Of a stretch of DNA of 64,000 nucleotides, positions 18,658 through 27,396 are shown piece by piece. The notes beneath the pieces were generated by a model. The model was not told where the DNA came from, made no database searches, and saw only the letters and a program-made list of their open reading frames with translations. Position 1 is the stretch's first letter; every line of letters starts with the position of its first letter. The translations under genes were made by a program, and so were the position numbers. The stretch comes from Roseivivax halotolerans (lineage in GTDB: Bacteria; Pseudomonadota; Alphaproteobacteria; Rhodobacterales; Rhodobacteraceae). The stretch lies in the NCBI RefSeq assembly GCF_900115815.1, contig NZ_FOXV01000003.1:62001-126000 (forward strand). Direction: 5' to 3'.

Positions 18658-19626
18658 CTATACGCCCCTGCGGGTCCACCCCCAGAGGCAAATGAGCTCC
18701 ATCGCGACATGCGCGCCCGCGACCGCGGTTGATCCAGACGTATCGTAGGGTGGCGAGACCTCAACCACATCGCCGCCGATGACGTTCAAACCGGCAAGAT
18801 CCCGCAGGCAGATCGCGGCCTGCCCGGAGCTGAGCCCGCCCCAGACAGGCGTCCCGGTGCCGGGCGCGAAAGCCGGATCGAGGCAATCGATGTCGAAGGT
18901 GACATAAGCGGGGCGGTCGCCGACCATTTCGCGGATCCGGGCAGCGGTCACTGCGGGGCCGTTCTCATGGACGAAGCGCGCATCGAGGATGTTGACGCCC
19001 ATCGTGTCGGGATTGGTGGTGCGGATGCCCACGGCGACGGAATGGCCCGGATCGATCAGCCCTTCCTTGACCGCCTTGTAGACGAAAGTGCCGTGATCGA
19101 TGCGATCGGGATCATCATCGACCCAACTGTCCGAATGCGCGTCGAACTGGATGAGAGAGACCGGCCCGTGCCGCGCCGCATGGGCGCGCAGGATCGGCAG
19201 CGTCACGAAATGATCGCCGCCCAGAGTGATCGCCGCGACGCCTTCGCCGAGGATACCGCCGATATGCGCCTCGATCGCGGCGGGCACGTCCTGCGTCTTG
19301 GCATAGTCGAACGGCATGTCTCCGTAATCGGCAATGGCGAACTCCGTCAGCGGATCGAACCCGTCCCAGCCATAGGGCGGATCGAAAGGCTGCAGGCTCG
19401 AGGCCTCCCGGATCGCGCGCGGACCGAAGCGGCAGCCCGGCCGGTTGGTCACCGCCTGGTCGAAAGGGATGCCAGTCACCGCGATGTCGAAGCCCGTCAG
19501 ATCCTTGGAGTAGAGCCGTCGCAGGAACGAGGGCGCGCCGCCGAAGGCATTCTCGTAGGTCAGCCCGCGCGGGTCCGTCCGCGTCACCGCGTGGTCGATC
19601 TGTGTCTTTGCGTCTTCAAGGGCCAT
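18658..19626 (-). CDS. speB: Agmatinase family ureohydrolase
   Basis: Hydrolyses agmatine (or a related guanidino compound) to a diamine and urea, using two manganese ions. The 322-residue protein has all the metal-ligand motifs of the arginase/agmatinase fold: TLGGDHFVT, QFDAHSDSW and TFDIDCLDPAFAPGTGTPVWGG, with the late acidic GGDVVEVSPPYD. The substrate cannot be fixed from sequence; guanidinobutyrase and guanidinopropionase look alike. The ATG at 19624-19626 is the family start. Upstream, 32 bases away on the same strand, is an M20 amidohydrolase, fitting an amine or amide breakdown context. Confidence 0.9.
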   Translation of the reverse strand: MALEDAKTQIDHAVTRTDPRGLTYENAFGGAPSFLRRLYSKDLTGFDIAVTGIPFDQAVTNRPGCRFGPRAIREASSLQPFDPPYGWDGFDPLTEFAIADYGDMPFDYAKTQDVPAAIEAHIGGILGEGVAAITLGGDHFVTLPILRAHAARHGPVSLIQFDAHSDSWVDDDPDRIDHGTFVYKAVKEGLIDPGHSVAVGIRTTNPDTMGVNILDARFVHENGPAVTAARIREMVGDRPAYVTFDIDCLDPAFAPGTGTPVWGGLSSGQAAICLRDLAGLNVIGGDVVEVSPPYDTSGSTAVAGAHVAMELICLWGWTRRGV

Positions 19627-19658
19627 GCCGTTCTCCTCTTTGGGCGTCTCGTCCTGCG

Positions 19659-20825
19659 TCAGGCCGCGCGGCCGTGGCGGGCTTCAACGAGGCGCACGAA
19701 GAAGGATGCGCCCAGCGGCGCGACCGCATCGTTGAAATCGAATTTCGGGTGATGCACCCCATGCCCGATCCCCTGCCCGAGCTTCACATAGGCCCCCGGC
19801 CGCGCCTCCAGCATGTAGGAAAAATCCTCCGCGCCCATCACCGGCGCGGTATCGTCGTCGACACCCGCCCCGCCCGCGATCTCGCGTGCCACGTCCACCG
19901 CGAAGGCGACCTGGTCGGCATGATTGACCGTCGGCGGATAGGACCGGTCGTAATCGATCTCGAGCGAGAGCTCCGATCCCATCGCCGCCGCTTCGGCAAG
20001 CGTACGGATGCGCCGCTCGGCCATGTCGCGCACGGCGCTGTCGAAGGTGCGGACGGTGCCGCAGATCACCGCCTTCTCGGGGATCACGTTCATCGCCGAA
20101 CCCGCATGGATCTGCGTGATCGAAACGACGATCTGAGCCATCGGATCGGTGTTGCGCGACGCGATCGTCTGCATCTGCAGACCGAGCCCCATCGCCGCCG
20201 GGATCGGATCGAGCGTGCCGTGCGGCCGCGCGGCGTGTCCGCCCTTGCCGGTCAGAGTGATCGTGAAATCGTCGACGGCCGCCATGATCGGGCCGGTCCG
20301 GGTCGAGAAACGACCCTCCGCGCTCGAGGGATCGGTATGGATCGCGTAGACCTCCTCGATGCCGAAGCGGTCCATGACGCCTTCCTCGACCATGACGCCG
20401 CCGCCACCGCCGCCCTCCTCGGCGGGCTGGAAGAGCAGGACGACACGGCCCGCGAAATTGCGTGTTTCGGCCAGATACCGGGCCGCTCCGAGAAGCATCG
20501 CCGTGTGCCCGTCATGGCCGCAGGCATGCATCTTGCCCGGCACGGTCGAGGCATGGGCGGCCCCGGTCTCTTCGGTCATGGGCAGCGCGTCCATATCGGC
20601 CCGCAGCCCCGTGACCGGCCCCGGCCCCGTCCCTTCGATCACGGCGACGACGCCCGTTTTCGCGATGCCCTCATGGATCTCGTCGACGCCGAATTCGCGC
20701 AGGCGCGCGGCGACGAAAGCGGCGGTCTCGAAGCAGTCGAAGGACAGTTCGGGATGCGCATGCAGGTGCTGCCTCCACGCGGCCATGTCGGGGGCAAATT
20801 CGGCGATACGGTTCACGGGGGGCAT
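19659..20825 (-). CDS. M20 family amidohydrolase (hippurate hydrolase-like)
   Basis: A 388-residue zinc amidohydrolase of the M20D type, which cleaves N-acyl amino acids and similar amides. It has RADMDALPM, the metal-binding HACGHDGHTAMLLGAA, and the acidic PAEEGGGGG followed by a dimerisation domain (about 180-290). The conserved last ligand is in the PVMGAEDFSYM block. At the usual G-x-HN-x-P position it reads YAIHTDPS, keeping the histidine but replacing the asparagine. The ATG at 20823-20825 begins the family-like start. It is divergent from mazG with only 64 bases between. Confidence 0.9.
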   Translation of the reverse strand: MPPVNRIAEFAPDMAAWRQHLHAHPELSFDCFETAAFVAARLREFGVDEIHEGIAKTGVVAVIEGTGPGPVTGLRADMDALPMTEETGAAHASTVPGKMHACGHDGHTAMLLGAARYLAETRNFAGRVVLLFQPAEEGGGGGGVMVEEGVMDRFGIEEVYAIHTDPSSAEGRFSTRTGPIMAAVDDFTITLTGKGGHAARPHGTLDPIPAAMGLGLQMQTIASRNTDPMAQIVVSITQIHAGSAMNVIPEKAVICGTVRTFDSAVRDMAERRIRTLAEAAAMGSELSLEIDYDRSYPPTVNHADQVAFAVDVAREIAGGAGVDDDTAPVMGAEDFSYMLEARPGAYVKLGQGIGHGVHHPKFDFNDAVAPLGASFFVRLVEARHGRAA

Positions 20826-20889
20826 TGCTGGACTCCTTTGCGGGCTTCCGCCATCCAAAGGACAGAACCCCATCGCGAGGCCGAGAGCA

Positions 20890-21714
20890 ATGGACGACCC
20901 ACTGATCCGCGATCCGCACGGCGGAATGCCCCGCCTTCTGGCGATCATGCGCGCGCTGCGCGACCCCGAACATGGCTGCCCCTGGGACGTGGAGCAGACC
21001 TTCGCGACGATCGCGCCTTACACGATCGAGGAAGCCTACGAAGTGGCCGACGCCATCGAACGCGAAGCCTGGGACGAGCTGCGCGGCGAGCTGGGCGATC
21101 TGCTCTTCCAGTCGGTCTTTCACGCGCAGATCGCCTCGGAGCGCGGGTTGTTCGACTTCGACGACGTCGCCAAAGCCATCGCCGACAAGATGCTCGCGCG
21201 TCATCCCCACGTCTTCGGCTCCGAATCGAACGCCAAGAGCGCGGAGCAACAGGTGCAGGACTGGGAAGCGGTGAAAGCGGCAGAACGCGCTGAGAAAGCC
21301 GAGACCGGCGTTCTCGGCGGCGTCGCCAAGGGTCTGCCCGCGCTCACCCGCGCGGTGAAGCTTCAGAACCGCGCCGCGCGCGTGGGGTTCGACTGGCCGG
21401 CGACGGACGAGGTTATCGACAAGGTCGTGGAGGAGGCGCAGGAGCTTCGCGAGGCGACCGATCCCGCGCACCAGGCAGAGGAATTCGGCGACCTTCTTTT
21501 CGTTGTCGCCAATCTTGCCCGGCACCTTCAGATCGACCCCGAAGAGGCGCTCAGAGCGGCCAACGCGAAGTTCGAGCGGCGCTTCGGCTTTATCGAGGCA
21601 GGTCTCGAGGCGCGCGGCAAACGGCCCGAGGACAGCGATCTTGCGGAGATGGACGCGCTCTGGAACGCGGCGAAGCTTGCGGAAAAATCGGCACCCGATG
21701 AGAAAACAGATTGA
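20890..21714 (+). CDS. mazG: Nucleoside triphosphate pyrophosphohydrolase
   Basis: Hydrolyses NTPs and dNTPs to monophosphates and pyrophosphate, a housecleaning activity. The 274-residue protein has two MazG helical domains in tandem. The first has CPWDVEQTFATIAPYTIEEAYEV with the EExxD-type metal site in EREAWDELRGELGDLLFQ. The second has KVVEEAQELREATDPAHQAEEFGDLLFVVAN. The plan matches E. coli MazG. The ATG at 20890 is the family start. No toxin-antitoxin pair is nearby. Confidence 0.95.
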   Translation: MDDPLIRDPHGGMPRLLAIMRALRDPEHGCPWDVEQTFATIAPYTIEEAYEVADAIEREAWDELRGELGDLLFQSVFHAQIASERGLFDFDDVAKAIADKMLARHPHVFGSESNAKSAEQQVQDWEAVKAAERAEKAETGVLGGVAKGLPALTRAVKLQNRAARVGFDWPATDEVIDKVVEEAQELREATDPAHQAEEFGDLLFVVANLARHLQIDPEEALRAANAKFERRFGFIEAGLEARGKRPEDSDLAEMDALWNAAKLAEKSAPDEKTD

Positions 21715-21741
21715 CCTGACAAAAATAGTCGGACATTAATC

Positions 21742-21771
21742 TCCACGTGGCTTCGGCCACGAGGATTTTCA
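21742..21771 (+). terminator. Terminator hairpin after mazG
   Basis: A stem CGTGGC-TTCG-GCCACG (21746-21761), extendable by TCC/GGA across an A-A mismatch, with a stable UUCG tetraloop, then TTTTC. It follows the mazG stop by 27 bases. Confidence 0.75.
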
Positions 21772-21809
21772 TTCGGCGTCTTCGGTTCCCTCCGACTCGT
21801 CGATCCCTG

Positions 21810-21845
21810 GGCCCCGGCGAGACGTGACGCTGGGGCCTTTTTCAT
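21810..21845 (+). terminator. Second terminator hairpin before yihY
   Basis: A 10-bp GC-rich stem (21810-21819 with 21828-21837, one G-T pair) and an 8-base loop, followed by TTTTTC. It lies 40 bases after the previous hairpin on the same strand, so mazG is closed by two tandem terminators. Between mazG and yihY (201 bases) nothing else is apparent. Confidence 0.75.
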
Positions 21846-21915
21846 TCTATCGGCGGAAACTGGCACAGCGTGGCATCGGGGCTATACTATCCAAGCAAAG
21901 ACAAGAGGTTGGACT

Positions 21916-22887
21916 ATGGCGCATCATCCCGGCAAGGATGCTGAGACCCCGATGCAAATTCCGGTGGGCGGGATCTGGCACATGCTGAAGCGCGTCTATA
22001 CCGACGTGATTGACGACAATGTCCTCGTCATCGCGGCCGGTGTCGCGTTCTTCGGACTGCTCGCGATCTTTCCCGCGGTCACGGCGCTGATCCTTGTGGC
22101 AGGGTATGCCCTCAACCCGGAAGATGTCGCAGCCGAGCTCGATGAGCTCGCCGCGCTCCTGCCCGAAAACGCGGCGACGATCATCCAGGATCAGGTCGTG
22201 CAGGTCACGGGCGGCTCGGATGGCACGACGGGGCTTCTGTCGATCCTGTCGCTTCTTCTCGCGATCTACGGCGCCACGCGCGGTGTGAAGACCCTGATGG
22301 CCGGGATTAACGTCGCCTACGGAGAGAAGGAACGGCGCGGTTTCGTGCGTCTCAACCTCACCGCCTACGTTCTGACCGCCGTTCTGATCTTCGGCGTGCT
22401 CGTCTCGCTCGCGATGATGATCGGCACGCCTGCGGCGCTGGCGTTCGTCGGCGTCTCGCAGAACGTCGAATTTCTCGTCCTGGCCGCGCAGTTCATCCTC
22501 CTCGCCATCATGTCGGTTGGCGGGCTGTCGTTTCTCTACCGGTATGCGCCCTCTCGGCGCGCGGCGAAATGGCGGTGGATCCTTCCCGGCTCGGTGCTGG
22601 CAACGCTGCTCTGGATGCTGGGAACGATGGGCTTCTCGGTCTACGCGCAGAACTTCGCAACCTACAACGAAGCCTATGGGGCGTTGGGCGGCGTCATCAT
22701 CCTGCTGACATGGATGTGGCTTTCGGCCTTCATCATCCTTCTCGGCGCGGAGGTGAATGCCGAGCTTGAATTCCAGACCCGCCGAGATTCCACGGCTGGC
22801 AAGGATCGACCCGAAGGGCAACGCGGTGCCGCCAAGGCCGACCGCTACCCCGAGCGCTACAGCGCCACGGTCGACCTCGGAGAATAG
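21916..22887 (+). CDS. YihY/BrkB family inner membrane protein
   Basis: A 323-residue protein with six membrane helices in the YihY/virulence-factor BrkB pattern. The conserved opening is DNVLVIAAGVAFFGLLAIFPAVTAL, and the loop with YGATRGVKTLMAGINVAYGEKERRGF comes next. The last helices contain the family block YGALGGVIILLTWMWLSAFIILLGAEVNAELE. The tail after residue 290 is polar and basic. The function of the family is unsettled (early claims that YihY is RNase BN were wrong). Its stop lies just before the GTG of the GNAT gene, suggesting one transcript. Confidence 0.92.
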   Translation: MAHHPGKDAETPMQIPVGGIWHMLKRVYTDVIDDNVLVIAAGVAFFGLLAIFPAVTALILVAGYALNPEDVAAELDELAALLPENAATIIQDQVVQVTGGSDGTTGLLSILSLLLAIYGATRGVKTLMAGINVAYGEKERRGFVRLNLTAYVLTAVLIFGVLVSLAMMIGTPAALAFVGVSQNVEFLVLAAQFILLAIMSVGGLSFLYRYAPSRRAAKWRWILPGSVLATLLWMLGTMGFSVYAQNFATYNEAYGALGGVIILLTWMWLSAFIILLGAEVNAELEFQTRRDSTAGKDRPEGQRGAAKADRYPERYSATVDLGE

Positions 22888-22891
22888 CGCC

Positions 22892-23335
22892 GTGGCGCGT
22901 CTGCGGAGCGCTCGGATCAAAGATCTGGACAGGCTCGAGAAGATCGTTCGCGCGGCCTTCGCGCCTTATGCGGAGATCATCGGCAAGCGACCCGCGCCTA
23001 TGGATGCGGAATATGCCACCGCGATCCGTGCGGGACGCGTCATCCTCGCCGAGAAGGCAGAGATCACCGGCGTTGCCATCCTCGAAATACGTGGCCGCGA
23101 GATCTGGCTCGACACGCTGGCGGTCCTGCCCGGCGTGCAAGGCAGCGGCACCGGCACCCGGCTTGTCGCCGCCGCCGAGGATTGGGCGAGGCAGAACGGG
23201 GCGCGCGAGCTCAAGCTCTACACCAACGCCGCGATGACACGGAACCTGACCTATTACCCACGCCTCGGCTTCGAGGAGACGCACCGCGCGAAGATGGACG
23301 GGTTCGACCGGGTGTTCTTCACCAAGAAGCTCTGA
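22892..23335 (+). CDS. GNAT family N-acetyltransferase
   Basis: A 147-residue acetyltransferase. The acetyl-CoA binding loop is the LAVLPGVQGSGTGTRLVAAAEDWA block (a variant of Q/RxxGxG/A), followed by the LYTNAAMTRNLTYYPRLGFEE motif usual for small GNAT proteins. The start is GTG at 22892, four bases after the yihY stop. Longer forms would run over the yihY end. The substrate cannot be inferred. Confidence 0.9.
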   Translation: MARLRSARIKDLDRLEKIVRAAFAPYAEIIGKRPAPMDAEYATAIRAGRVILAEKAEITGVAILEIRGREIWLDTLAVLPGVQGSGTGTRLVAAAEDWARQNGARELKLYTNAAMTRNLTYYPRLGFEETHRAKMDGFDRVFFTKKL

Positions 23336-23345
23336 GCGCACACAG

Positions 23346-23376
23346 AAAAACGGCGCCTCGATGAGACGCCGTTTTC
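23346..23376. terminator. Bidirectional terminator between GNAT gene and acpP
   Basis: A stem AAAACGGCG / CGCCGTTTT (23347-23355 with 23367-23375), with A-tract on one side and T-tract on the other. It lies between convergent genes and works on both strands. Confidence 0.85.
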
Positions 23377-23401
23377 CGAAATTCTGACGAGGCTCGCGCC
23401 G

Positions 23402-23635
23402 TCAGGCGGCTTCCTTGATGAACTTGACCGCATCGCCGAAGGTCTGGATCGTTTCGGCGGCGTCGTCCGGAATCTCGATGCCGAATTCTTCTTCGAAGGC
23501 CATGACCAGCTCGACCGTGTCGAGGCTGTCTGCGCCCAGATCGTCGATGAACGAGGCGTTCTCGGTTACTTTCTCTTCCTCGACGCCAAGATGCTCGACC
23601 ACAATCTTGCGCACGCGATCTTCGATGTCGCTCAT
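23402..23635 (-). CDS. acpP: Acyl carrier protein
   Basis: Carries growing fatty acyl chains on a phosphopantetheine arm. The 77-residue acidic protein has the attachment serine S37 in [11 protein letters not shown]. The ATG at 23633-23635 gives the usual [11 protein letters not shown] start; an in-frame GTG two codons upstream is less likely. It stands 195 bases downstream of fabG, so it probably has its own strong promoter in that gap. A terminator follows, so fabF, often the next gene, is not attached here. Confidence 0.98.
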   Translation of the reverse strand: MSDIEDRVRKIVVEHLGVEEEKVTENASFIDDLGADSLDTVELVMAFEEEFGIEIPDDAAETIQTFGDAVKFIKEAA

Positions 23636-23830
23636 TGTCACTTCCTCATCGTTTTCCGGGCGACTTGGCCCAATAAGCTCGCGCGGTGTTCCGCGCGATG
23701 ATTGCCCCTTGTCACGGGCGGTTCTGCGGGTCGTTCGGCCCTAGAGCCTGCCCCGGTTCCAAACTGCGTGCGCCTATAGCACAGCATACCGGCATGGCAA
23801 ACGCTTTCGGCCCGGCGCGTCAAGCCTTGG

Positions 23831-24568
23831 CTAGAGCATGGCCATGCCGCCATTCACGTGCAGCGTCGTGCCGGTCACGTATCCAGCCTCGGGGCTCGCC
23901 AGGTACAGGACAGCCGCGGCGATCTCCTCGGGCGTGCCCATGCGGCCCATCGGGATCTGGCCCATGATCTGCGCCTTCTGATCGTCGTTCAGCTTGCCCG
24001 TCATCGCCGTCTCGATGAAGCCCGGCGCGATGGCGTTGACGGTGATCCCGCGGGTTGCGACCTCGTAGGCGAGGCTTTTGGACATGCCGACCATACCCGC
24101 TTTCGCGGCGGCATAGTTCGCCTGCCCCGGATTGCCGGTCGCGCCGACGATCGAGGAGATGTTCACGATCCGGCCCCAACGCGCCTTCATCATGCCCCGC
24201 ATCAAACCTTTGCAAAGGCGGAACGTGGCGGTCAGGTTCACGTCGAGCACGTTTTGCCATTCCTCGTCCGACATCCGCATGAAGATGTTGTCGCGGGTGA
24301 TGCCGGCATTGTTCACGAGGATATCGACCCCGCCCATCGCCTCGGCGGCCTGTTTCGGCAGCGCTGTCACGGCCTCGGCATCCGAAAGGTTGCAGGGCAG
24401 CACATGCGCGCGCTCGCCCAATTCCTCGGCGAGGCGCTGAAGCGGCTCTTCGCGGGTGCCGGACAGACCCACACTCGCACCCGCATTGTAGAGCGCGCGC
24501 GCGATCTCTCCGCCGATGCCGCCGGACGCGCCGGTGATGAGGGCGGTTTTTCCTGTCAGGTCGAACAT
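23831..24568 (-). CDS. fabG: 3-oxoacyl-[acyl-carrier-protein] reductase
   Basis: NADPH-dependent reduction of beta-ketoacyl-ACP in fatty-acid elongation. The 245-residue short-chain dehydrogenase has the cofactor motif TGASGGIG (12-19) and NNAG at 86-89. The catalytic serine is in NISS (137-139), with Y152 and K156 in YAAAK. The C-terminal TGTTLHVNGGMAML is the FabG ending. It follows fabD by 29 bases on the minus strand, so the two form an operon. Confidence 0.97.
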   Translation of the reverse strand: MFDLTGKTALITGASGGIGGEIARALYNAGASVGLSGTREEPLQRLAEELGERAHVLPCNLSDAEAVTALPKQAAEAMGGVDILVNNAGITRDNIFMRMSDEEWQNVLDVNLTATFRLCKGLMRGMMKARWGRIVNISSIVGATGNPGQANYAAAKAGMVGMSKSLAYEVATRGITVNAIAPGFIETAMTGKLNDDQKAQIMGQIPMGRMGTPEEIAAAVLYLASPEAGYVTGTTLHVNGGMAML

Positions 24569-24597
24569 GTCTCGCCTTTCCTTGATGATGTCTCGTC

Positions 24598-25527
24598 TCA
24601 GCCGAGCGCGGCGGCGACGTCGCCGGGCACGCCGATATTGCGGGTCTCGGCCTCCTTGGCAATGCGCCGAACCATACCGGAGAGCGCCTTGCCCGCGCCG
24701 ATCTCCCAGAATTGGGTCACGCCCTGGTCGGCCATGAAGGCGACGCTTTCGCGCCAGCGGACCGCGCCGGTGACCTGCTCCACCAGAAGCGCGCGGATCT
24801 CGTCAGGATCGCTGACGGCCTCGGCGCGCACATTGGCGACGAGCGGCACGGCGGGTGCCTGCATGGGCACTTCGGCGAGCGCGTCCCGCATGACCTGAGC
24901 CGCGGGCTGCATCAGCGCCGAATGGAACGGCGCGGAGACCGGCAGCATCAGCGCGCGTTTCGCGCCCTTTTCCTTGGCCAGGGCCGCCGCGCGCTCTACC
25001 GCGGCTTTCTCGCCCGAGATCACCACCTGCGCGGGATCGTTGTCATTCGCGGCCTGGCAGACCGCACCTTCTGCCGCCTCCGCCGCGAGCGCCTGCACCG
25101 CCTCGATGTCGAGCCCGAGGATGGCGGCCATTGCGCCCTGCCCGACCGGCACGGCGTCCTGCATGGCGCGGCCCCGGATCCGCAGGAGCCGCGCGCAATC
25201 GGCGATCCCGAGCGCCCCTGCCGCCGCGAGCGCGGAATATTCCCCGAGCGAGTGACCAGCGACGAAAGCGGCGTCTGTCACCGACGCGCCCTCTGCCTCG
25301 AGCGCGCGCATCGCCGCCAGCGACGTCGCCATCAGCGCGGGCTGGGCGTTCTCGGTCAGCGTGAGCGTCTCCGCATCGCCTTCCCAGATGAGGGCGGAAA
25401 GCTTCGCCCCGAGCGCGTCATCGACCTCGTCGAACACAGCGCGGGCGGCGGGATAGGCCTCCGCCAGCTCGCGACCCATGCCGATGGCCTGGCTGCCCTG
25501 CCCTGGAAAGATGAATGCTCGGCTCAT
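24598..25527 (-). CDS. fabD: Malonyl-CoA-ACP transacylase
   Basis: Moves malonyl groups from CoA to acyl carrier protein. The 309-residue protein starts SRAFIFPGQGSQAIGMG and has the nucleophile S93 in GHSLGEYSA. The conserved histidine is in VSAPFHSALM, followed by a late FWEIGAGKALSGM. The ATG at 25525-25527 is the family start; an in-frame extension of 65 residues has no similarity. It is divergent from the cytochrome b561-YceI gene. Confidence 0.97.
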   Translation of the reverse strand: MSRAFIFPGQGSQAIGMGRELAEAYPAARAVFDEVDDALGAKLSALIWEGDAETLTLTENAQPALMATSLAAMRALEAEGASVTDAAFVAGHSLGEYSALAAAGALGIADCARLLRIRGRAMQDAVPVGQGAMAAILGLDIEAVQALAAEAAEGAVCQAANDNDPAQVVISGEKAAVERAAALAKEKGAKRALMLPVSAPFHSALMQPAAQVMRDALAEVPMQAPAVPLVANVRAEAVSDPDEIRALLVEQVTGAVRWRESVAFMADQGVTQFWEIGAGKALSGMVRRIAKEAETRNIGVPGDVAAALG

Positions 25528-25709
25528 GCGCTGCGGCCTCCCCTGATTGCCCACCGGCCACTCCTCAGGGCCGGGATAAAGTATCGCGGCGGTGTAGCTG
25601 GACGAGACAGCGGGCGCAACGTCGTGCGCATCTGATGTGCGTGGAGGCGCGATTGCTGTTCGCGAAACTTCCGCTAGCTCTGCGTTCGACAGGAACAGGA
25701 TCCGAGACA

Positions 25710-26915
25710 ATGCTCGCCACAAATACCGTCGCCCGCTATGGCTCCGTCGCCAAGTCGTTTCACTGGATCGTCGCCCTAGGCATGATCGCGAATATCGCGC
25801 TCGGTCTCTGGGGTGAGCGGTTGCCGCAATCGACCGAGGCCGAGATCGCGCTCAAGTCGACCGTCTTCTCGATCCACAAGACGCTGGGGCTGACGGTGTT
25901 TGCGGTAGCGATTCTGCGGGTGATCTGGGCGCTGACGCAGCCGAAGCCCGCGCCCCTCCATCCCGAACGGCGGGCCGAGACCTTTGCCGCCGATGCCGCG
26001 CACTGGCTGCTCTATGGCTCGATCATCCTCATTCCGCTCACTGGCTGGGGCTATCACGCGGCGACGGAAGGCTTCGCGCCGATCTGGTGGCCGTTCGGAC
26101 AGGATCTGCCCTTCATCCCGAACTCGCCAGAGGTCGCACGCATCTTCGGAACATTGCATTACCTCTTCAATATCGTGCTTTGGGTGACGCTGGCGCTGCA
26201 CATCCTCGGCGCGCTCAAGCACCATTTCTTCGACCGCGACGCGACGCTCGCCCGCATGTTGCCCGGCAGGACCGAAGCGGCGGCTGAAGGTGAAGGTCAC
26301 GGCCACGTCGCACCCGCCTTCGCGGCGCTCGCTGTCTGGGCCGTCGTTCTCGGCGGTGCCGGCGTGGCAGGCTGGTTCGCGCCCGAGGCCGAAGCGGGCG
26401 GCACCGAGCTTGAGGAGGTCGCATCGGACTGGACCGTGGAAGACGGCACACTTGCGATCGTCGTCGTGCAGAACGGCTCCGAGGTCGAAGGGCAGTTCGC
26501 CGACTGGACCGCCGACATCACCTTCGAGCAGCAGGATGAGCCGGGCATTTGGGGCGATGTGCGCGTCGAGATTGCCGTTGGCTCCCTGACGCTCGGATCG
26601 GTCACGAGCCAGGCGAAAGGATCGGACTTCCTTGCTGCCGAAGAGCATCCGCGCGCGGTCTTCGAGGCGGATCTCGTCAAGGTCTCCGACGAATACGAGG
26701 CGCAAGGCACTCTGACGATCAAGGACCAGACGGTGCCGGTGACCATGCCCTTTTCCTTGCGGATCGAGGACGATGTCGCGGACATGAGCGGGCGTCTGAC
26801 GCTCGACCGGCGGAATTACGGCGTGGGTGAGAACATGCAGGACGAAGGCCAGCTTGCCTTCGACGTCGAGGTCCGCGTTCAGTTGACCGCGCGGCGCAGC
26901 CAAGAGGCGGAATAG
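25710..26915 (+). CDS. Cytochrome b561 - YceI domain fusion protein
   Basis: A 401-residue two-part protein. Residues about 1-185 form a di-haem cytochrome b561 domain with four helices and conserved histidines (FHWIVALGMI, IHKTLGLTVF, HLHILG-type ALHILGALKHHFF). After a hydrophobic helix near 200-220, residues about 225-400 form a YceI domain. The YceI part contains WTADITFEQQDE, FLAAEEHPRAVFEA and KDQTVPVTMPFSL, a lipocalin-like fold that binds polyisoprenoids in YceI. In E. coli the analogous proteins are separate neighbours; here they are one chain. ATG 25710 starts the b561 domain. A likely role in quinone or isoprenoid-linked electron transfer at the periplasmic face is inference. Confidence 0.9.
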   Translation: MLATNTVARYGSVAKSFHWIVALGMIANIALGLWGERLPQSTEAEIALKSTVFSIHKTLGLTVFAVAILRVIWALTQPKPAPLHPERRAETFAADAAHWLLYGSIILIPLTGWGYHAATEGFAPIWWPFGQDLPFIPNSPEVARIFGTLHYLFNIVLWVTLALHILGALKHHFFDRDATLARMLPGRTEAAAEGEGHGHVAPAFAALAVWAVVLGGAGVAGWFAPEAEAGGTELEEVASDWTVEDGTLAIVVVQNGSEVEGQFADWTADITFEQQDEPGIWGDVRVEIAVGSLTLGSVTSQAKGSDFLAAEEHPRAVFEADLVKVSDEYEAQGTLTIKDQTVPVTMPFSLRIEDDVADMSGRLTLDRRNYGVGENMQDEGQLAFDVEVRVQLTARRSQEAE

Positions 26916-26919
26916 CCGC

Positions 26920-27282
26920 TCACGGGCCGGCAAACGCCCTGCTGGACACCGAGACGGAATTGCCGGACGGATCCTTGATGTTGGCGAAAATGTAGCCGTC
27001 TGCCTGATGGAGGGTGCCAAACGTGTACCCTGCCTCCTTCGCCGTCGCGCAAAAGGCCGCCACATCCGCCACATCGAAGACCAGCTTGACCAAGGCCTGC
27101 CCCTCCTGCTGCCCCTTGGACAATGGATGGAGCAGCAGGGCGGCCCCGTCCTCTCCAGGTCTGAGCTCGACGATCCGATCGCCGTCGGAACGGTGCACGG
27201 AAAACCCGAACAGACGTGTATAGAAGTCGATCATCGCCTCTTCTTTACGCGTGTAGATCACGAGGCGACCGAGGGGCGGCAT
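26920..27282 (-). CDS. VOC superfamily (glyoxalase/dioxygenase-like) protein
   Basis: A 120-residue, single-domain vicinal-oxygen-chelate protein: LVIYTRKEEAMIDFYTRLFGFSV at the start, LHPLSKGQQ in the middle, and FANIKDPSGNSVSVSSR as the closing strand. Metal ligands are not fully clear, so enzyme activity is open. The ATG at 27280-27282 gives the family start. It converges on the b561-YceI gene with only four bases between the stops. Confidence 0.85.
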   Translation of the reverse strand: MPPLGRLVIYTRKEEAMIDFYTRLFGFSVHRSDGDRIVELRPGEDGAALLLHPLSKGQQEGQALVKLVFDVADVAAFCATAKEAGYTFGTLHQADGYIFANIKDPSGNSVSVSSRAFAGP

Positions 27283-27340
27283 GCGGCATCCTTTGAATGA
27301 CCTGCGTAGCGTAACATGCCGAGGTCGGGGGCGCGGCAAC

Positions 27341-27372
27341 GAAAAAGGCCGGTCGAAGCATCGACCGGCCTT
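27341..27372 (-). terminator. Terminator hairpin after yceI
   Basis: A 12-bp perfect stem (27345-27356 with 27361-27372) and a 4-base loop, with AAAAA on the plus-strand left side, which gives a U-tract on the minus strand. It closes the yceI transcript and lies 58 bases before the VOC gene start. Confidence 0.88.
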
Positions 27373-27396
27373 CGTCGGAAACTCGGGATCAGCGCC

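Noticed and set aside
20890-21714. mazG as part of a MazEF-like toxin-antitoxin system
   Set aside because: The protein is the tandem-domain housecleaning pyrophosphohydrolase; no small toxin gene lies beside it.
21715-21915. A possible small RNA between the two hairpins downstream of mazG
   Set aside because: Each hairpin is a plain terminator with a T-tract; no promoter-like sequence separates them.
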